A stretch of 31,414 nt of DNA from a virus. The DNA is taken from IMG/VR virus record IMGVR_UViG_3300023284_000185, positions 1 through 31,414 of that record, one strand, 5' to 3'. Positions 12,363 to 20,308 of this stretch are shown here, one piece after another. Position 1 is the first letter of the stretch. Every line of letters starts with the position of its first letter. A program made the translations under genes and the position numbers. A model generated the notes under the pieces. It was given only the letters and a program-made list of their open reading frames with translations, made no database searches and was not told where the DNA came from.

Positions 12363-12759
12363 CGAACTAATCAGAAAATTGCAAGAGGCTGGAACAAGCA
12401 TCAAAAAATGGGGCGGTAATTACGGGACATACGCACCGCTTGAAAAATATTTACTGGAAGCGGCACAAGAAATCGAAACCCTACGGGCAGAGAACAAAGA
12501 CCTTCACGAACAAGTGGCCGCCCTGGAATCCAAAGAAGTCTGCAACGTAGCGCATGATGATAAGGCGTTAGAGGGTTGCCCGTATTGCAAACTCACCGAA
12601 CGGGATAAGAAATACAAGCGGCTGGCTGGTGCATTGCGATACAACGAAGGCGACAAAACTATTGACGTGGCCAAGGTGTTGGCAGAAAAAAACGCCCAGA
12701 TTGCGGATCTAGAACACAGAATCTTTAAACTAAGTGAGGAATTACAAGGCAATGGATGA
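12355..12759 (+). CDS. Coiled-coil protein with a CPYC motif (134 aa)
   Basis: The GTG at 12355 is preceded by GGAAG at six bases and overlaps the previous stop. Residues about 40-65 (AAQEIETLRAENKDLHEQV) and 110-134 form coiled coils; between them is GCPYCKLTERDKKY with one CxxC and a distant Cys, possibly zinc binding. Similar coiled-coil plus CxxC proteins occur in many phage early regions without known role. Confidence 0.65.
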   Translation: MSDELIRKLQEAGTSIKKWGGNYGTYAPLEKYLLEAAQEIETLRAENKDLHEQVAALESKEVCNVAHDDKALEGCPYCKLTERDKKYKRLAGALRYNEGDKTIDVAKVLAEKNAQIADLEHRIFKLSEELQGNG

Positions 12760-13102
12760 TTCACAAAGACGGTTTTGTTCTAATATCGTGGCTTCTATTA
12801 TCAGTGAACGTGGAATAGCCATCGTAAATATACCAGACTCCGCGATTGTTGCAGCACAAGCATTGAAAGCCTGTGAATCCGAATATCACAGACCCTGTCT
12901 TATGGATCGGGCTAAATACGTCGATCAATTGATTGTGTGTATAGAAAACAACGATGGGTCTGGAACGGTGGAATTAATTGAAGAAATGGGTCCGACTATG
13001 GAAAGTAGAGTATGGCGGGATTTGAACAGCCACCAAAAGAATGAGATAAGGAAATTACTTCAGGAAGGATTCAGGCTAATGCGGGAGAAAGAGGGTGAAT
13101 GA
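12752..13102 (+). CDS. Unknown early protein (116 aa)
   Basis: Begins MDDSQRRFCSNIVASIISER, helical, with three cysteines. ATG 12752 overlaps the previous stop (ATGGATGA); a GTG six codons upstream is less likely. No domain recognised. Confidence 0.65.
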   Translation: MDDSQRRFCSNIVASIISERGIAIVNIPDSAIVAAQALKACESEYHRPCLMDRAKYVDQLIVCIENNDGSGTVELIEEMGPTMESRVWRDLNSHQKNEIRKLLQEGFRLMREKEGE

Positions 13103-13190
13103 ATTTGAATCGTACTGGTGGCACTTTGCTACTGGATTTGTAGTCGGTGCCTTATTGATGTTTGTGTTAATGATACAGGTGGTGCGGTGA
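13095..13190 (+). CDS. Single-pass membrane miniprotein (31 aa), GTG start
   Basis: (GTG)NEFESYWWHFATGF is followed by a hydrophobic helix (VVGALLMFVLMIQVV) and Arg. GGAG lies seven bases upstream of the GTG, and the TGA overlaps the next ATG (TGATG). The following gene encodes a multi-pass membrane protein, so the two could act together. Confidence 0.6.
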   Translation: MNEFESYWWHFATGFVVGALLMFVLMIQVVR

Positions 13191-13534
13191 TGAAACTACT
13201 AGTGTGGAGAATTTCCTACAGCACATTGGGGGCAAGTCTAGCTTCGTTTTTCATAATGTTTCCATTTGCAACTAGGTGGCCTCCTAATTCAGAAATGAAT
13301 CCTGCTTTTATAGTCTTAATAGGATTAATAGGTGCAGCGTTTTGCTTTGAGAATATCTACAAAGTGTGGTGGAACTTTAGACATAGGGGCTGGCAGGACC
13401 GAAATAAAGAGCCAGTTACTGGAATCTACAAAGAACCCGGCAAAATATGTATTGTGGGACAGTTCATAACTGTAGCCATCTTGTCGGCTGTAGTGGCGAT
13501 AAATTACGGATTTATCCGATACTTTGAATTATAA
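13190..13534 (+). CDS. Multi-pass membrane protein (114 aa)
   Basis: Begins MKLLVWRISYSTLGASLAS. Three hydrophobic segments are visible at about residues 10-27, 43-60 and 90-108, joined by a basic loop (WWNFRHRGWQDRNKE) that should be cytoplasmic. The start is fixed by the TGATG overlap. Small multi-pass membrane proteins at the end of early phage operons include superinfection-exclusion proteins and holins; the sequence does not decide between them. Confidence 0.7.
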   Translation: MKLLVWRISYSTLGASLASFFIMFPFATRWPPNSEMNPAFIVLIGLIGAAFCFENIYKVWWNFRHRGWQDRNKEPVTGIYKEPGKICIVGQFITVAILSAVVAINYGFIRYFEL

Positions 13535-13562
13535 TTGACATGGATAAACAAGGTGAATTGAT

Positions 13563-13841
13563 ATGAAGACTAAAGAATACAATGAACAGATTGAAAAATA
13601 CAATGCTGAGATTGAAACGGAAAACAAAACAAGACCAACCAAACTAGGCCATTATGTCATTGCAATAAGTGCAACCGCAATCTTTATCTTCGGACAAACA
13701 TTAATGGCCCACGCAACGCTCTGGAGTGGTGAATTTATCCTTGCCGGACTCTCTGTGTTTATTGGGGTTTTTGTTTTATGGCACTACATTGGAAAAGGAA
13801 TTGCATCCATTCAATCATCAAAAGAGTCCAACTCATCCTGA
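13563..13841 (+). CDS. Two-pass membrane protein (92 aa), last rightward gene
   Basis: A charged N-terminal helix (MKTKEYNEQIEKYNAEIETE) precedes two hydrophobic segments at about residues 29-47 and 55-76. AAGGTG lies seven bases before the ATG. A TTGACA at about 13536 hints at an extra promoter but lacks a good -10. Its last 31 bp overlap the 3' end of a leftward late gene; no terminator lies between them. Confidence 0.7.
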   Translation: MKTKEYNEQIEKYNAEIETENKTRPTKLGHYVIAISATAIFIFGQTLMAHATLWSGEFILAGLSVFIGVFVLWHYIGKGIASIQSSKESNSS

Positions 13842-14233
13842 GCCGCGTCTAGATCATTAAGCATATCTGCAAGGTCAGTAGCATTCTTCTCTGTCCAGGT
13901 GCCGGGAGACGATTCGTGCTTGTACTCCATAGCCGCTATGTCTTTCGACGTTTCACGGATAAAAGTATGGAGTTGGTATTCTCGTATACTGTTCAATTGT
14001 TCTGCTACTGCTTGCACGTCTGATAACTTCGCAAATTCCGTTAGATCTTCTGCTAATACAATGTTGTCTTTGAACCAAAAAGCAGCGCCCACGATAAATA
14101 TAACCATTGAAACCATGGACGCTATGGTAAGTTTGACAAACCGGTCTTTGGATACGTTCAAAGGTTCGTCTTTTTTAGTCTCTTTCATAGCCTCTTTCAT
14201 GGCTCGGGTTATACGTGTGGTATCGTCAGCCAT
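13811..14233 (-). CDS. Membrane-anchored coiled-coil protein (140 aa), end of the late operon
   Basis: Layout: basic N-terminal region (MADDTTRITRAMKEAMKETK), one membrane helix at about 35-54 (KLTIASMVSMVIFIVGAAFWF), then a helical acidic domain to the end (LNDLDAAQDELDSFDD). Its ATG overlaps the TAA of the frame that follows the amber codon of the previous gene (TAATG). The topology should be N-in with the helical part in the periplasm. It belongs to a set of four such proteins downstream of the tailspike. A spanin-, holin- or exclusion-type role is possible; none is shown. Confidence 0.7.
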   Translation of the reverse strand: MADDTTRITRAMKEAMKETKKDEPLNVSKDRFVKLTIASMVSMVIFIVGAAFWFKDNIVLAEDLTEFAKLSDVQAVAEQLNSIREYQLHTFIRETSKDIAAMEYKHESSPGTWTEKNATDLADMLNDLDAAQDELDSFDD

Positions 14234-14448
14234 TAATCATTGTTCCTAAGAGCCGGGGGCTTGAACCAAGCTTTGATTTCGTCAATTTGTACTTGTTGGG
14301 ATTCATGCCTATGACTTGAATCCTCTTCAGCTTGTGTAAAACGTCTATCCCGTAAAGCAGCTTCGGCCTCAATTTCTTGTTGTAGTTTTACATCCAATTC
14401 TGCCAGGATATCATTAACATGTAAGGTGAATGTTTGCAGCCTTTCTTT
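14233..14448 (-). other. In-frame continuation of the 89-aa gene beyond an amber codon
   Basis: After the TAG at 14449-14451 the same reading frame stays open for 71 codons (KERLQTFTLHVNDILAELD ... KAWFKPPALRNND) and ends in a TAA that overlaps the next ATG (TAATG). It is strongly helical and charged, as expected for the periplasmic part of the upstream protein. There is no ATG or GTG near its beginning; the only candidate is a TTG at 14397 without a ribosome site. So it is either readthrough product, a recently split gene, or a sequencing error. Confidence 0.7.
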
Positions 14449-14718
14449 CTAAAATTCAGCAAGCAAATCCGTGCGTTCACTTTGTCCGGCAATCATTGAA
14501 AAGAAGATTGACCCAAGTGCAATAATTACCACGGCAAAAGTGGCAATAACCCCATATAAACCACCATTGCTATTATGTTTAAAACTAGGGCGAGAGAATC
14601 CCTCAGTGATTGCATGGGCCATAACCCGTATCTCATTGGATAATTCCCCGATTACGGTTTCCGTGCGTTCTGAACTCTTTTCTATAGCGCGTAAGATTGA
14701 AACAGAATCGTCAGTCAT
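14449..14718 (-). CDS. Membrane protein with N-terminal helix (89 aa), truncated by amber
   Basis: Begins MTDDSVSILRAIEKSSERTE, a charged helix, then a membrane segment at about 54-76 (LYGVIATFAVVIIALGSIFF), and stops at TAG (14449-14451) just after leaving the membrane. Relatives of this architecture usually continue as a long periplasmic coiled coil, which is what the in-frame sequence after the TAG would add (160 aa in total). Its start overlaps the previous gene by 8 bp. Confidence 0.7.
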   Translation of the reverse strand: MTDDSVSILRAIEKSSERTETVIGELSNEIRVMAHAITEGFSRPSFKHNSNGGLYGVIATFAVVIIALGSIFFSMIAGQSERTDLLAEF

Positions 14719-14953
14719 CTATGCCACTGATTTTTTTCAATACATCTACTAAGTATTCCTGTTGGTGTTTATTTAGTTGCTTCTCGCCCAAGACTTTAGT
14801 AACCCCGTCAACCAGACCGCTATCCTCTACGCCTCTGGCTATCTCGCCAATGGCGTAAGTGTGCCTTAAGGCTGTCTCTAGTGCGTGTCCTGGGGGAAGA
14901 GTAAACAACTCATTCCAGGAACAGACAATTACTTTACAAGCCGCCGCCGTCAT
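14711..14953 (-). CDS. Unknown late protein (80 aa)
   Basis: Begins MTAAACKVIVCSWNELFTLP; contains GHALETALRHTYAIGEIARG and a K/Q-rich C-terminal helix. ATG 14953 is preferred because GGAGG lies six bases upstream, within the end of the preceding gene (20-bp overlap). No membrane segment. No family recognised; it lies among the membrane coiled-coil genes. Confidence 0.65.
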   Translation of the reverse strand: MTAAACKVIVCSWNELFTLPPGHALETALRHTYAIGEIARGVEDSGLVDGVTKVLGEKQLNKHQQEYLVDVLKKISGIDD

Positions 14954-15305
14954 CAGGTTCCTCCATACGTGGTATATCTGAAATGCCGTACTCAATCATA
15001 CGCCTTTCAAGTACGGACACGTGTGCTTGGGTCATTCTTGCGTTATGAAAATTCTCTTGAATGGACAAATAACGCCAATTCTCAATGTCGTCTACCTTGT
15101 CCTCAAGCCGTTGTTCAAGTCCTTTAATTAAATCAAATACTTTGACTTCGTGGTCTTTTTGATTTTCTCCTACATACCAAAACGACATGGTAGCCATACC
15201 GCCTATAAATGCGGCAATCATGAGAAGAATACTGAGTTGTCCAGCCGTAGATTTACGGATGTGCAAGTCACCCGACATAGGATGATGAATGATATTGTCA
15301 GTCAT
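14934..15305 (-). CDS. Membrane-anchored coiled-coil protein (123 aa)
   Basis: Begins MTDNIIHHPMSGDLHIRKST; one membrane helix at about 27-45 (SILLMIAAFIGGMATMSFW); then a coiled coil (FDLIKGLEQRLEDKVDDIEN) and a short tail. ATG 15305 has GAGGG eight bases upstream; an earlier TTG adds five residues. Same architecture as its neighbours. The 55-bp stretch 15306-15359 holds no gene. Confidence 0.7.
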   Translation of the reverse strand: MTDNIIHHPMSGDLHIRKSTAGQLSILLMIAAFIGGMATMSFWYVGENQKDHEVKVFDLIKGLEQRLEDKVDDIENWRYLSIQENFHNARMTQAHVSVLERRMIEYGISDIPRMEEPDDGGGL

Positions 15306-15359
15306 GGGATCAACCCTCAATGAAAGGAATGATTCGCGCCCATGTGTGTATATACAGCC

Positions 15360-15461
15360 TTAGAAAGCAAAAGTCCAGAGATAGGCTAAAAGAAGCAATA
15401 AGGTTATTGCCATTCCTACTGCCGTCACATCAAACCAGTGTTTCTTAAGGGTGTCCGTCAA
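15360..15461 (-). CDS. Membrane miniprotein (33 aa), TTG start
   Basis: (TTG)TDTLKKHWFDVTAVG leads into a hydrophobic helix (MAITLLLLLAYLWTFAF) that ends the protein. The HWFDVTA phrase recalls small membrane proteins of marine podoviruses. TTG 15461 overlaps the end of the previous gene by 17 bp; an in-frame ATG at 15554 would overlap it by 110 bp and is less likely. Start uncertain, membrane character clear. Confidence 0.5.
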   Translation of the reverse strand: MTDTLKKHWFDVTAVGMAITLLLLLAYLWTFAF

Positions 15462-15726
15462 TGTGTTCTTTGCGCCACCCTTCAAGGTGCTTGATTCTTT
15501 CGTCTGACCTTGGGATAAGCGTAATGTTTTCCTTAATGGTTTTGATTTCGCCATGAATGAACTCCAACTCCGTGTATATCTTGGCAGTATTTGTAGCATC
15601 TGTCTTTGTCCAATTAATAAAAAAAACCGTTAGCCCAATAAATGCTGTTAGCGTCATTAAAATAACTCCGTGGCACAAAGTGGCAGGAACAATGTAATCT
15701 CCATTTTTATCTTTTTGTATTCGCAT
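15445..15726 (-). CDS. Membrane-anchored coiled-coil protein (93 aa)
   Basis: Begins MRIQKDKNGDYIVPATLC, one membrane helix at about 20-40 (VILMTLTAFIGLTVFFI), then a coiled coil (IYTELEFIHGEIKTIKEN) and a basic end. Its ATG follows the tailspike stop without a gap (TAGATG). Layout matches phage proteins placed next to lysis or receptor-binding genes; function not shown. Confidence 0.7.
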   Translation of the reverse strand: MRIQKDKNGDYIVPATLCHGVILMTLTAFIGLTVFFINWTKTDATNTAKIYTELEFIHGEIKTIKENITLIPRSDERIKHLEGWRKEHIDGHP

Positions 15727-17856
15727 CTAGCCAACAATCCCACGTGCTCTAAGATCAACGATTATTGTTCCAACAACATCGGCTAATTCAGCAATAACTA
15801 TGGAATTAGCGTCAAATGCGCGATCCGGGGTTACATTCGTTTCCGTGTAGGTTTGTTTTGTTGCCGCTGGTACTCCGCCAATTTCAACCCATGTTTTTGT
15901 CTCGTCCTTACGTAAGTGTAATATATCATCGGTAGACAAAGTAGCATTGACCGCACCCCGCAAATCAATTTGGCTGCCGGATGTGCCGTGCGTTATGGTG
16001 GTATTGTTATCTCCGGCACGAATGATAATTTCATCACCAATTTGACCGCCGTCTAATTGAGTAATGGTTGTCGCACCGGTATTTGCGGTAGTCCAATGTT
16101 TATTACCACTGACATCCGGCGTGGTATCGGCATCGGTGAATGCTTGTAATCGATCATGAAAAACACTTCCAGATCCTGTATATCGAACCAAACTAAGGGC
16201 AGTTGATCCTTGTCGTAACTGAATATTGGAATAACGAAGAAACGCACCTGTATTGACTCGAATTTCTGCGGTATCTCCGCCATCACCCATGTTGCAGTCA
16301 ATCATGGTCATTTCGCGCACGTCGGTATCAATTTCGATCAATACGTCGTAATCATTCTCAAAAACACAGCCTACAAACGACGGGCCTTGAATACGCTTTA
16401 TTGTAACTCCAGCTTCCGGTGTCGAGCGCATTGCACATACCACGGTAGAATTTGTCGCGCCTTGCAATAAGTCAAAATAACTCGCGTACCATTTCGGCCC
16501 ATAACTCGTGCCTTCGTACACTATTGCTGCTGACTTGTACCGTTTTAGATTGTGTCCCGTGCCCGAACCTGCATTTGTAATATTAACGATTGTGGCTAAC
16601 GCCCTATCTGAATAAAGTTCTACAGTATTAGCATCAATAACTTTGACAAAACGTGAATCATCATCAGTCAATCCGGTTATCGCTGAAGTTCCTTCGGTAT
16701 ACACAACTGGATCGTTATTTGTAAACCCGTGTGTTGTAATTGTGATTCGGTCTGTACTGATATTAATATCGGTATTGTCAAAGTTTTTAGATATTTCACC
16801 AAAAGGTTCTGGGTCAAACCGAACATTGCAATTAACAAATGTATCGCCATACATAGATTGCTGATTTGTGGCAATAGTGGTGTTTGAACTGATAACTTTT
16901 TGCATCGCATTATTTGTGGTGATGTAAACGGATGCATCAGCACCGGTTTTCGGATTACGAAATTCACAGTTTGTCCATTTATTCAACTCAGATCCGTAAT
17001 TATAATAAGCAGCTAGATCGTATCCGCCAATAAGCCGCACATTAACAAATTGATGGTCTCCTGCTGAAGGATTTGGTGAAGCCGTACCTGAACGCGCACA
17101 AAAAATACCAATGAGTGGTGTATTTGTCGGATGACCAAAAACCGTTAAATTAGTCACCCGCATGTTATAACCACCGGCCATATCTACGGCGATCAATCCC
17201 GTAGCTTGACACCAAATTGTGAATCCGGGCTCAAAAAAGAGATTTTTTACTTGGTCGTTATAATCTTCTCCTGTATCGTCATCAGCACCAAAAAATAAAG
17301 TACCGGTTGTTTTGTATTTTCCTGCCGGTCCAATAACAAAGGATTGCCCGTGTTCGTGGTTTGCATTAGTCGTTAAACCGGTAAAACTGGTAAAGTTAGG
17401 GGCCGCACGATACACCGCAAGCGCATTATTAATAGCCGTTGTTGAGTCCAATACACCTAAAGGATCGCCACCATAACGGCGTATATCGTTAGACGTAAAT
17501 TCATAGTTAGTCGGTGTTACTGAAGCATCTTGTTCTGCCTGAGTCCTTGGATTAAGAGTCAAGCCAATATTTGCTTGAGTCAACGCATCCTGAATGGGAT
17601 CTTCATCGTAAATTAGCGCATCATTCGTATCGTCTAAAATCAACCTGTATACGATATCGGGATCAAGATAAATAGTTGCAAATACACCGCTAGAATCCGC
17701 CACAACCGGATTGGCGTGTGGCGTTGCCAATGCCGCATCCGTATAGGTGTTTGTATTTGTAGTGGTTCCGGTTAAGTGAAAGTTGGCCTTAGCGCCGCCA
17801 CTCACCACACCACCTACAATGGGGACTTGTTTAGGAAGTTGGAATATTCTAGACAT
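15727..17856 (-). CDS. Tailspike: P22-type head-binding domain plus beta-helix
   Basis: 709 aa (P22 tailspike is 667). Residues 1-90 form the virion anchor: GAKANFHLTGTTT, TYTDAALATPHANPVVADS and FATIYLDPD, as in many podovirus spikes. A short linker leads to DIRRYGGDPLGVLDSTTAIN (about 120-140), the entry motif of pectate-lyase-type beta-helix depolymerases, followed by about 450 residues of beta-helix-like sequence and a C-terminal beta domain (from about 590) of the kind that trimerises such spikes. Role: bind and probably cleave a surface polysaccharide of the host. Catalytic residues cannot be named from sequence alone. Start ATG overlaps the fibre stop by one base (TGATG). Confidence 0.85.
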   Translation of the reverse strand: MSRIFQLPKQVPIVGGVVSGGAKANFHLTGTTTNTNTYTDAALATPHANPVVADSSGVFATIYLDPDIVYRLILDDTNDALIYDEDPIQDALTQANIGLTLNPRTQAEQDASVTPTNYEFTSNDIRRYGGDPLGVLDSTTAINNALAVYRAAPNFTSFTGLTTNANHEHGQSFVIGPAGKYKTTGTLFFGADDDTGEDYNDQVKNLFFEPGFTIWCQATGLIAVDMAGGYNMRVTNLTVFGHPTNTPLIGIFCARSGTASPNPSAGDHQFVNVRLIGGYDLAAYYNYGSELNKWTNCEFRNPKTGADASVYITTNNAMQKVISSNTTIATNQQSMYGDTFVNCNVRFDPEPFGEISKNFDNTDINISTDRITITTHGFTNNDPVVYTEGTSAITGLTDDDSRFVKVIDANTVELYSDRALATIVNITNAGSGTGHNLKRYKSAAIVYEGTSYGPKWYASYFDLLQGATNSTVVCAMRSTPEAGVTIKRIQGPSFVGCVFENDYDVLIEIDTDVREMTMIDCNMGDGGDTAEIRVNTGAFLRYSNIQLRQGSTALSLVRYTGSGSVFHDRLQAFTDADTTPDVSGNKHWTTANTGATTITQLDGGQIGDEIIIRAGDNNTTITHGTSGSQIDLRGAVNATLSTDDILHLRKDETKTWVEIGGVPAATKQTYTETNVTPDRAFDANSIVIAELADVVGTIIVDLRARGIVG

Positions 17857-18749
17857 CAGTCAAGTAAATACGTGAATATTTGACTACCCACAAATCCCTT
17901 CGTTCCAGAAGCAGTAAATGCTGACGTCGCGATAGTGGCCTGGAAAGATATTTGCCCAGCATTGGAAATAGAAATAACCCCGGCGGCTGTTGTGCCATTA
18001 TCAGTAACCCTATAAAGAGTATTTACTGTTGTTTCTGTCGGTCTTAATGCGGCTATAACGTCCGTTGCACCACTGGTTAATCCCGTTGTATTGCTAGTCG
18101 CGCTCAAAGTTCCATCCGGGTGTAAAACAACCACATTACCTACTCGGGTATAATTCCATGTGGTGGTTGGACTGGTTGTAAATCCTGCCCAAGTAGCAGT
18201 AAATGCCCCCTTAGAAACTCCTAATGGAAGCCCGTTGTGGTTTAATGTGGTAGGTAATAAATCAACTGTATCGACGGTATTTGCCGTTCGATCAACCGTC
18301 AATACATTGGTAAAGGCGGCTAAAGCATCGTTTGCCACTTGCAAGGTTAGTTGTTCAGAATTGACGCCGAAGCGCCAAGACGTATTGTTTGCCGCTGCAT
18401 CCGATTCAATCAAATCAATAAAAGGGGCGGCGGCTTTCAAAGTAAGGCTTTGGCCGGACTGAGACGCGGGGATATCATCCTCAATCCATATAGACACATC
18501 ACTTGAGTCCACCAACTGAACCCGATAGTCCCCAAGGGCAGGGTCAAAATAGATGGGCGCAAACTCCCCGTCTGAATCCGCAATAACAGGGTTAGCATGT
18601 GGTGTTGCCAAGGCCACGTCCGTATAGGTGTTCTGATCGGTAGATGTGCCCGTCTGGGTAAAATGCAGCTTAGCGCCTGCCAATGCATGGCTGGAATTGC
18701 TGTAGTCCTGGGCTATCTGCCGGGGCATGTAGAAAAGATTACCGGCCAT
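17856..18749 (-). CDS. Second tail fibre sharing the tailspike anchor domain
   Basis: 297 aa. Residues 22-75 (AGAKLHFTQTGTSTDQNTYT, ALATPHANPVIADS, FAPIYFDP) are clearly homologous to the tailspike anchor. The remainder is short, beta-rich, and Thr/Asn-rich with no beta-helix entry motif; a domain such as TWAGFTTSPTTTWNYTRVGN recalls collar or fibre-tip modules. AGGA seven bases before the ATG. It probably binds the same virion site as the spike or an adjacent tail position, forming an adapter or alternative receptor-binding protein. The 92-bp gap before it (18750-18841) contains no supported gene. Confidence 0.8.
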   Translation of the reverse strand: MAGNLFYMPRQIAQDYSNSSHALAGAKLHFTQTGTSTDQNTYTDVALATPHANPVIADSDGEFAPIYFDPALGDYRVQLVDSSDVSIWIEDDIPASQSGQSLTLKAAAPFIDLIESDAAANNTSWRFGVNSEQLTLQVANDALAAFTNVLTVDRTANTVDTVDLLPTTLNHNGLPLGVSKGAFTATWAGFTTSPTTTWNYTRVGNVVVLHPDGTLSATSNTTGLTSGATDVIAALRPTETTVNTLYRVTDNGTTAAGVISISNAGQISFQATIATSAFTASGTKGFVGSQIFTYLLD

Positions 18750-18841
18750 GGTACAATCCTAAGATGCTTCTTTTTTGGCTAATCATATTTTTCTTGATCT
18801 TGCAGGTTTTCCACCCGGACGATTTTGACAAACCCATGTGA

Positions 18842-20308
18842 TTACTCACCACGTCTCATTTGTTCTGAGGCTTTCTCGGCTCTCTTAATGGTTTTAGATT
18901 CCGCAATCTTACGGCTTAAAGCCCCAATCAAAGGCAAAGCAAATGCCCCTGCAGGGCCAGCAGCAGCAAACCCCAACCCACTACCGATACCAAAAGAAAC
19001 AACCCCGGTTGGGGCTAATTTACCCAAACCACGGAAAGCATTGTCTAGCGGTGTGCCACTAGCAACGCGTTTGATTGCCGCTTGTTCCGCCTTAGTAAAC
19101 ATTTTTATTTTCTTTCGATTCATAGCTAATGCACGAAATTCAGTTCTTAAAGCATTTTCAAAACCGCTACCGGTGAATTGACCTGCGCGAGTTCCGGCTC
19201 GTTCAATGAGTTCCTCAATGGTTTCAGTTTTACGCGCCCTTGACCACAAACTTCTAGCAGATTTTAGATACTGCACCGCCTCCGTACCGGTGGCCCCAGT
19301 AACGTCTTTTAACTTGATATTTTCAATGTAATCATCCCACCGTCTTAAAACACGTCCAGCCATGGCCGCATCTGCGGTATCCGTAGCGGCTTGCGCTTGC
19401 TTGATAATGCGTCGTGCTTCCTCGGCCTTTTTTAACGTCATTCCACCCTTTATAATGTCTTTTTGAATTTCTCGCAAAGCTGCATGTGTTTTTGGCGTAA
19501 GTGCTTGCCGCATTCCTTGACTCTCTGAAAATTGAACAATTTTATTGAAAGCAGTTGTAACGCTGGCATCAGAAAGTGTCATTCCAGAATTATCCACCAA
19601 ATCATAAAGCGCTGTAGATTCAGCCTTTAACTCTTCAATGGTCTTTGGTTTTACTTTTGCAGGGGCATTAAGCCCGCTTTTTAATTTACTTGCACCACCA
19701 AAACCGACTCCTGACAAAACAAGATCCGGGAATAAATGGGCCATTGTTGATACCAAAGGAGAAAAACCAAGATCCTCTGATAATTCGCCCAAATAATCCC
19801 CCATGGGCATTTCCATAAACTTTTCTCGTTCCTCAGATCCTTCAATCACAAAAGGAATAGCAGACAGTGGATATTTAATGGCGGTCGCAGCAGCCTCTAC
19901 AGTCTTACCGACGCCCTTTTCAACCAACTGCCCGCCCTTAGTTTCTGATGTAAAGAACTCTTGACCAGCCTCTTCAATACCTCTAACTCGTTCTGCCGGG
20001 GCATTAAAATCAGGAGGAAGATGCGGACCCTTAAGAACCTCATGTGCGCCTTGGGCAAGACCACCCAAACCAGCCACAATCTTAGTGCCGATTTTACCCG
20101 CAATATTGAATATGCCTTCTCCAATTTGCCCGCGTGGGTGTTGAAAGCGTTCCAGGCTATTCAGCGTTTGTTCTGACTTTGTCAGTAGTTGTTCGGACTG
20201 TTCTATTCCGGGTTGTTCTATGGGTTCAGCAACGCCCGCAACTGGATCGTTAGCCCAAGGCTGATCGTCAGTCCCTTCGATGGGGTCATTTTCCCAAGGT
20301 TCAGCCAT
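18842..20308 (-). CDS. Ejection (pilot) protein, P22 gp16-like by position
   Basis: 488 aa (P22 gp16 is 609). The front has a repeat-like acidic motif (PWENDPIEG, PWANDPVAG). Then glycine/alanine-rich helices (IAGKIGTKIVAGLGGLAQGA), a long charged helical middle (KKAEEARRIIKQAQAATDTA) and, near the C-terminus, a hydrophobic Gly/Ala stretch (VVSFGIGSGLGFAAAGPAGA) able to enter a membrane. This is typical of proteins stored in the head and injected to form the trans-envelope channel. No lysozyme motif. Its ATG is coupled to the previous gene (TAATG), and it is the last of three consecutive ejection-protein candidates. Confidence 0.7.
   Translation of the reverse strand: MAEPWENDPIEGTDDQPWANDPVAGVAEPIEQPGIEQSEQLLTKSEQTLNSLERFQHPRGQIGEGIFNIAGKIGTKIVAGLGGLAQGAHEVLKGPHLPPDFNAPAERVRGIEEAGQEFFTSETKGGQLVEKGVGKTVEAAATAIKYPLSAIPFVIEGSEEREKFMEMPMGDYLGELSEDLGFSPLVSTMAHLFPDLVLSGVGFGGASKLKSGLNAPAKVKPKTIEELKAESTALYDLVDNSGMTLSDASVTTAFNKIVQFSESQGMRQALTPKTHAALREIQKDIIKGGMTLKKAEEARRIIKQAQAATDTADAAMAGRVLRRWDDYIENIKLKDVTGATGTEAVQYLKSARSLWSRARKTETIEELIERAGTRAGQFTGSGFENALRTEFRALAMNRKKIKMFTKAEQAAIKRVASGTPLDNAFRGLGKLAPTGVVSFGIGSGLGFAAAGPAGAFALPLIGALSRKIAESKTIKRAEKASEQMRRGE

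Noticed and set aside
13536-13560. TTGACA before the 13563 gene as an internal promoter
   Set aside because: No acceptable -10 at 16-18 bp; the gene has a good ribosome site in the operon transcript.
16053-17000. Long second frames inside the tailspike gene
   Set aside because: Shadows of the beta-helix coding frame without start signals or coupling.
18750-18841. 25-aa rightward hydrophobic peptide (starts MLLFWLIIFF)
   Set aside because: No ribosome site or promoter, opposite to all late genes. The hydrophobic frame may be a by-product of the A/T-rich gap.
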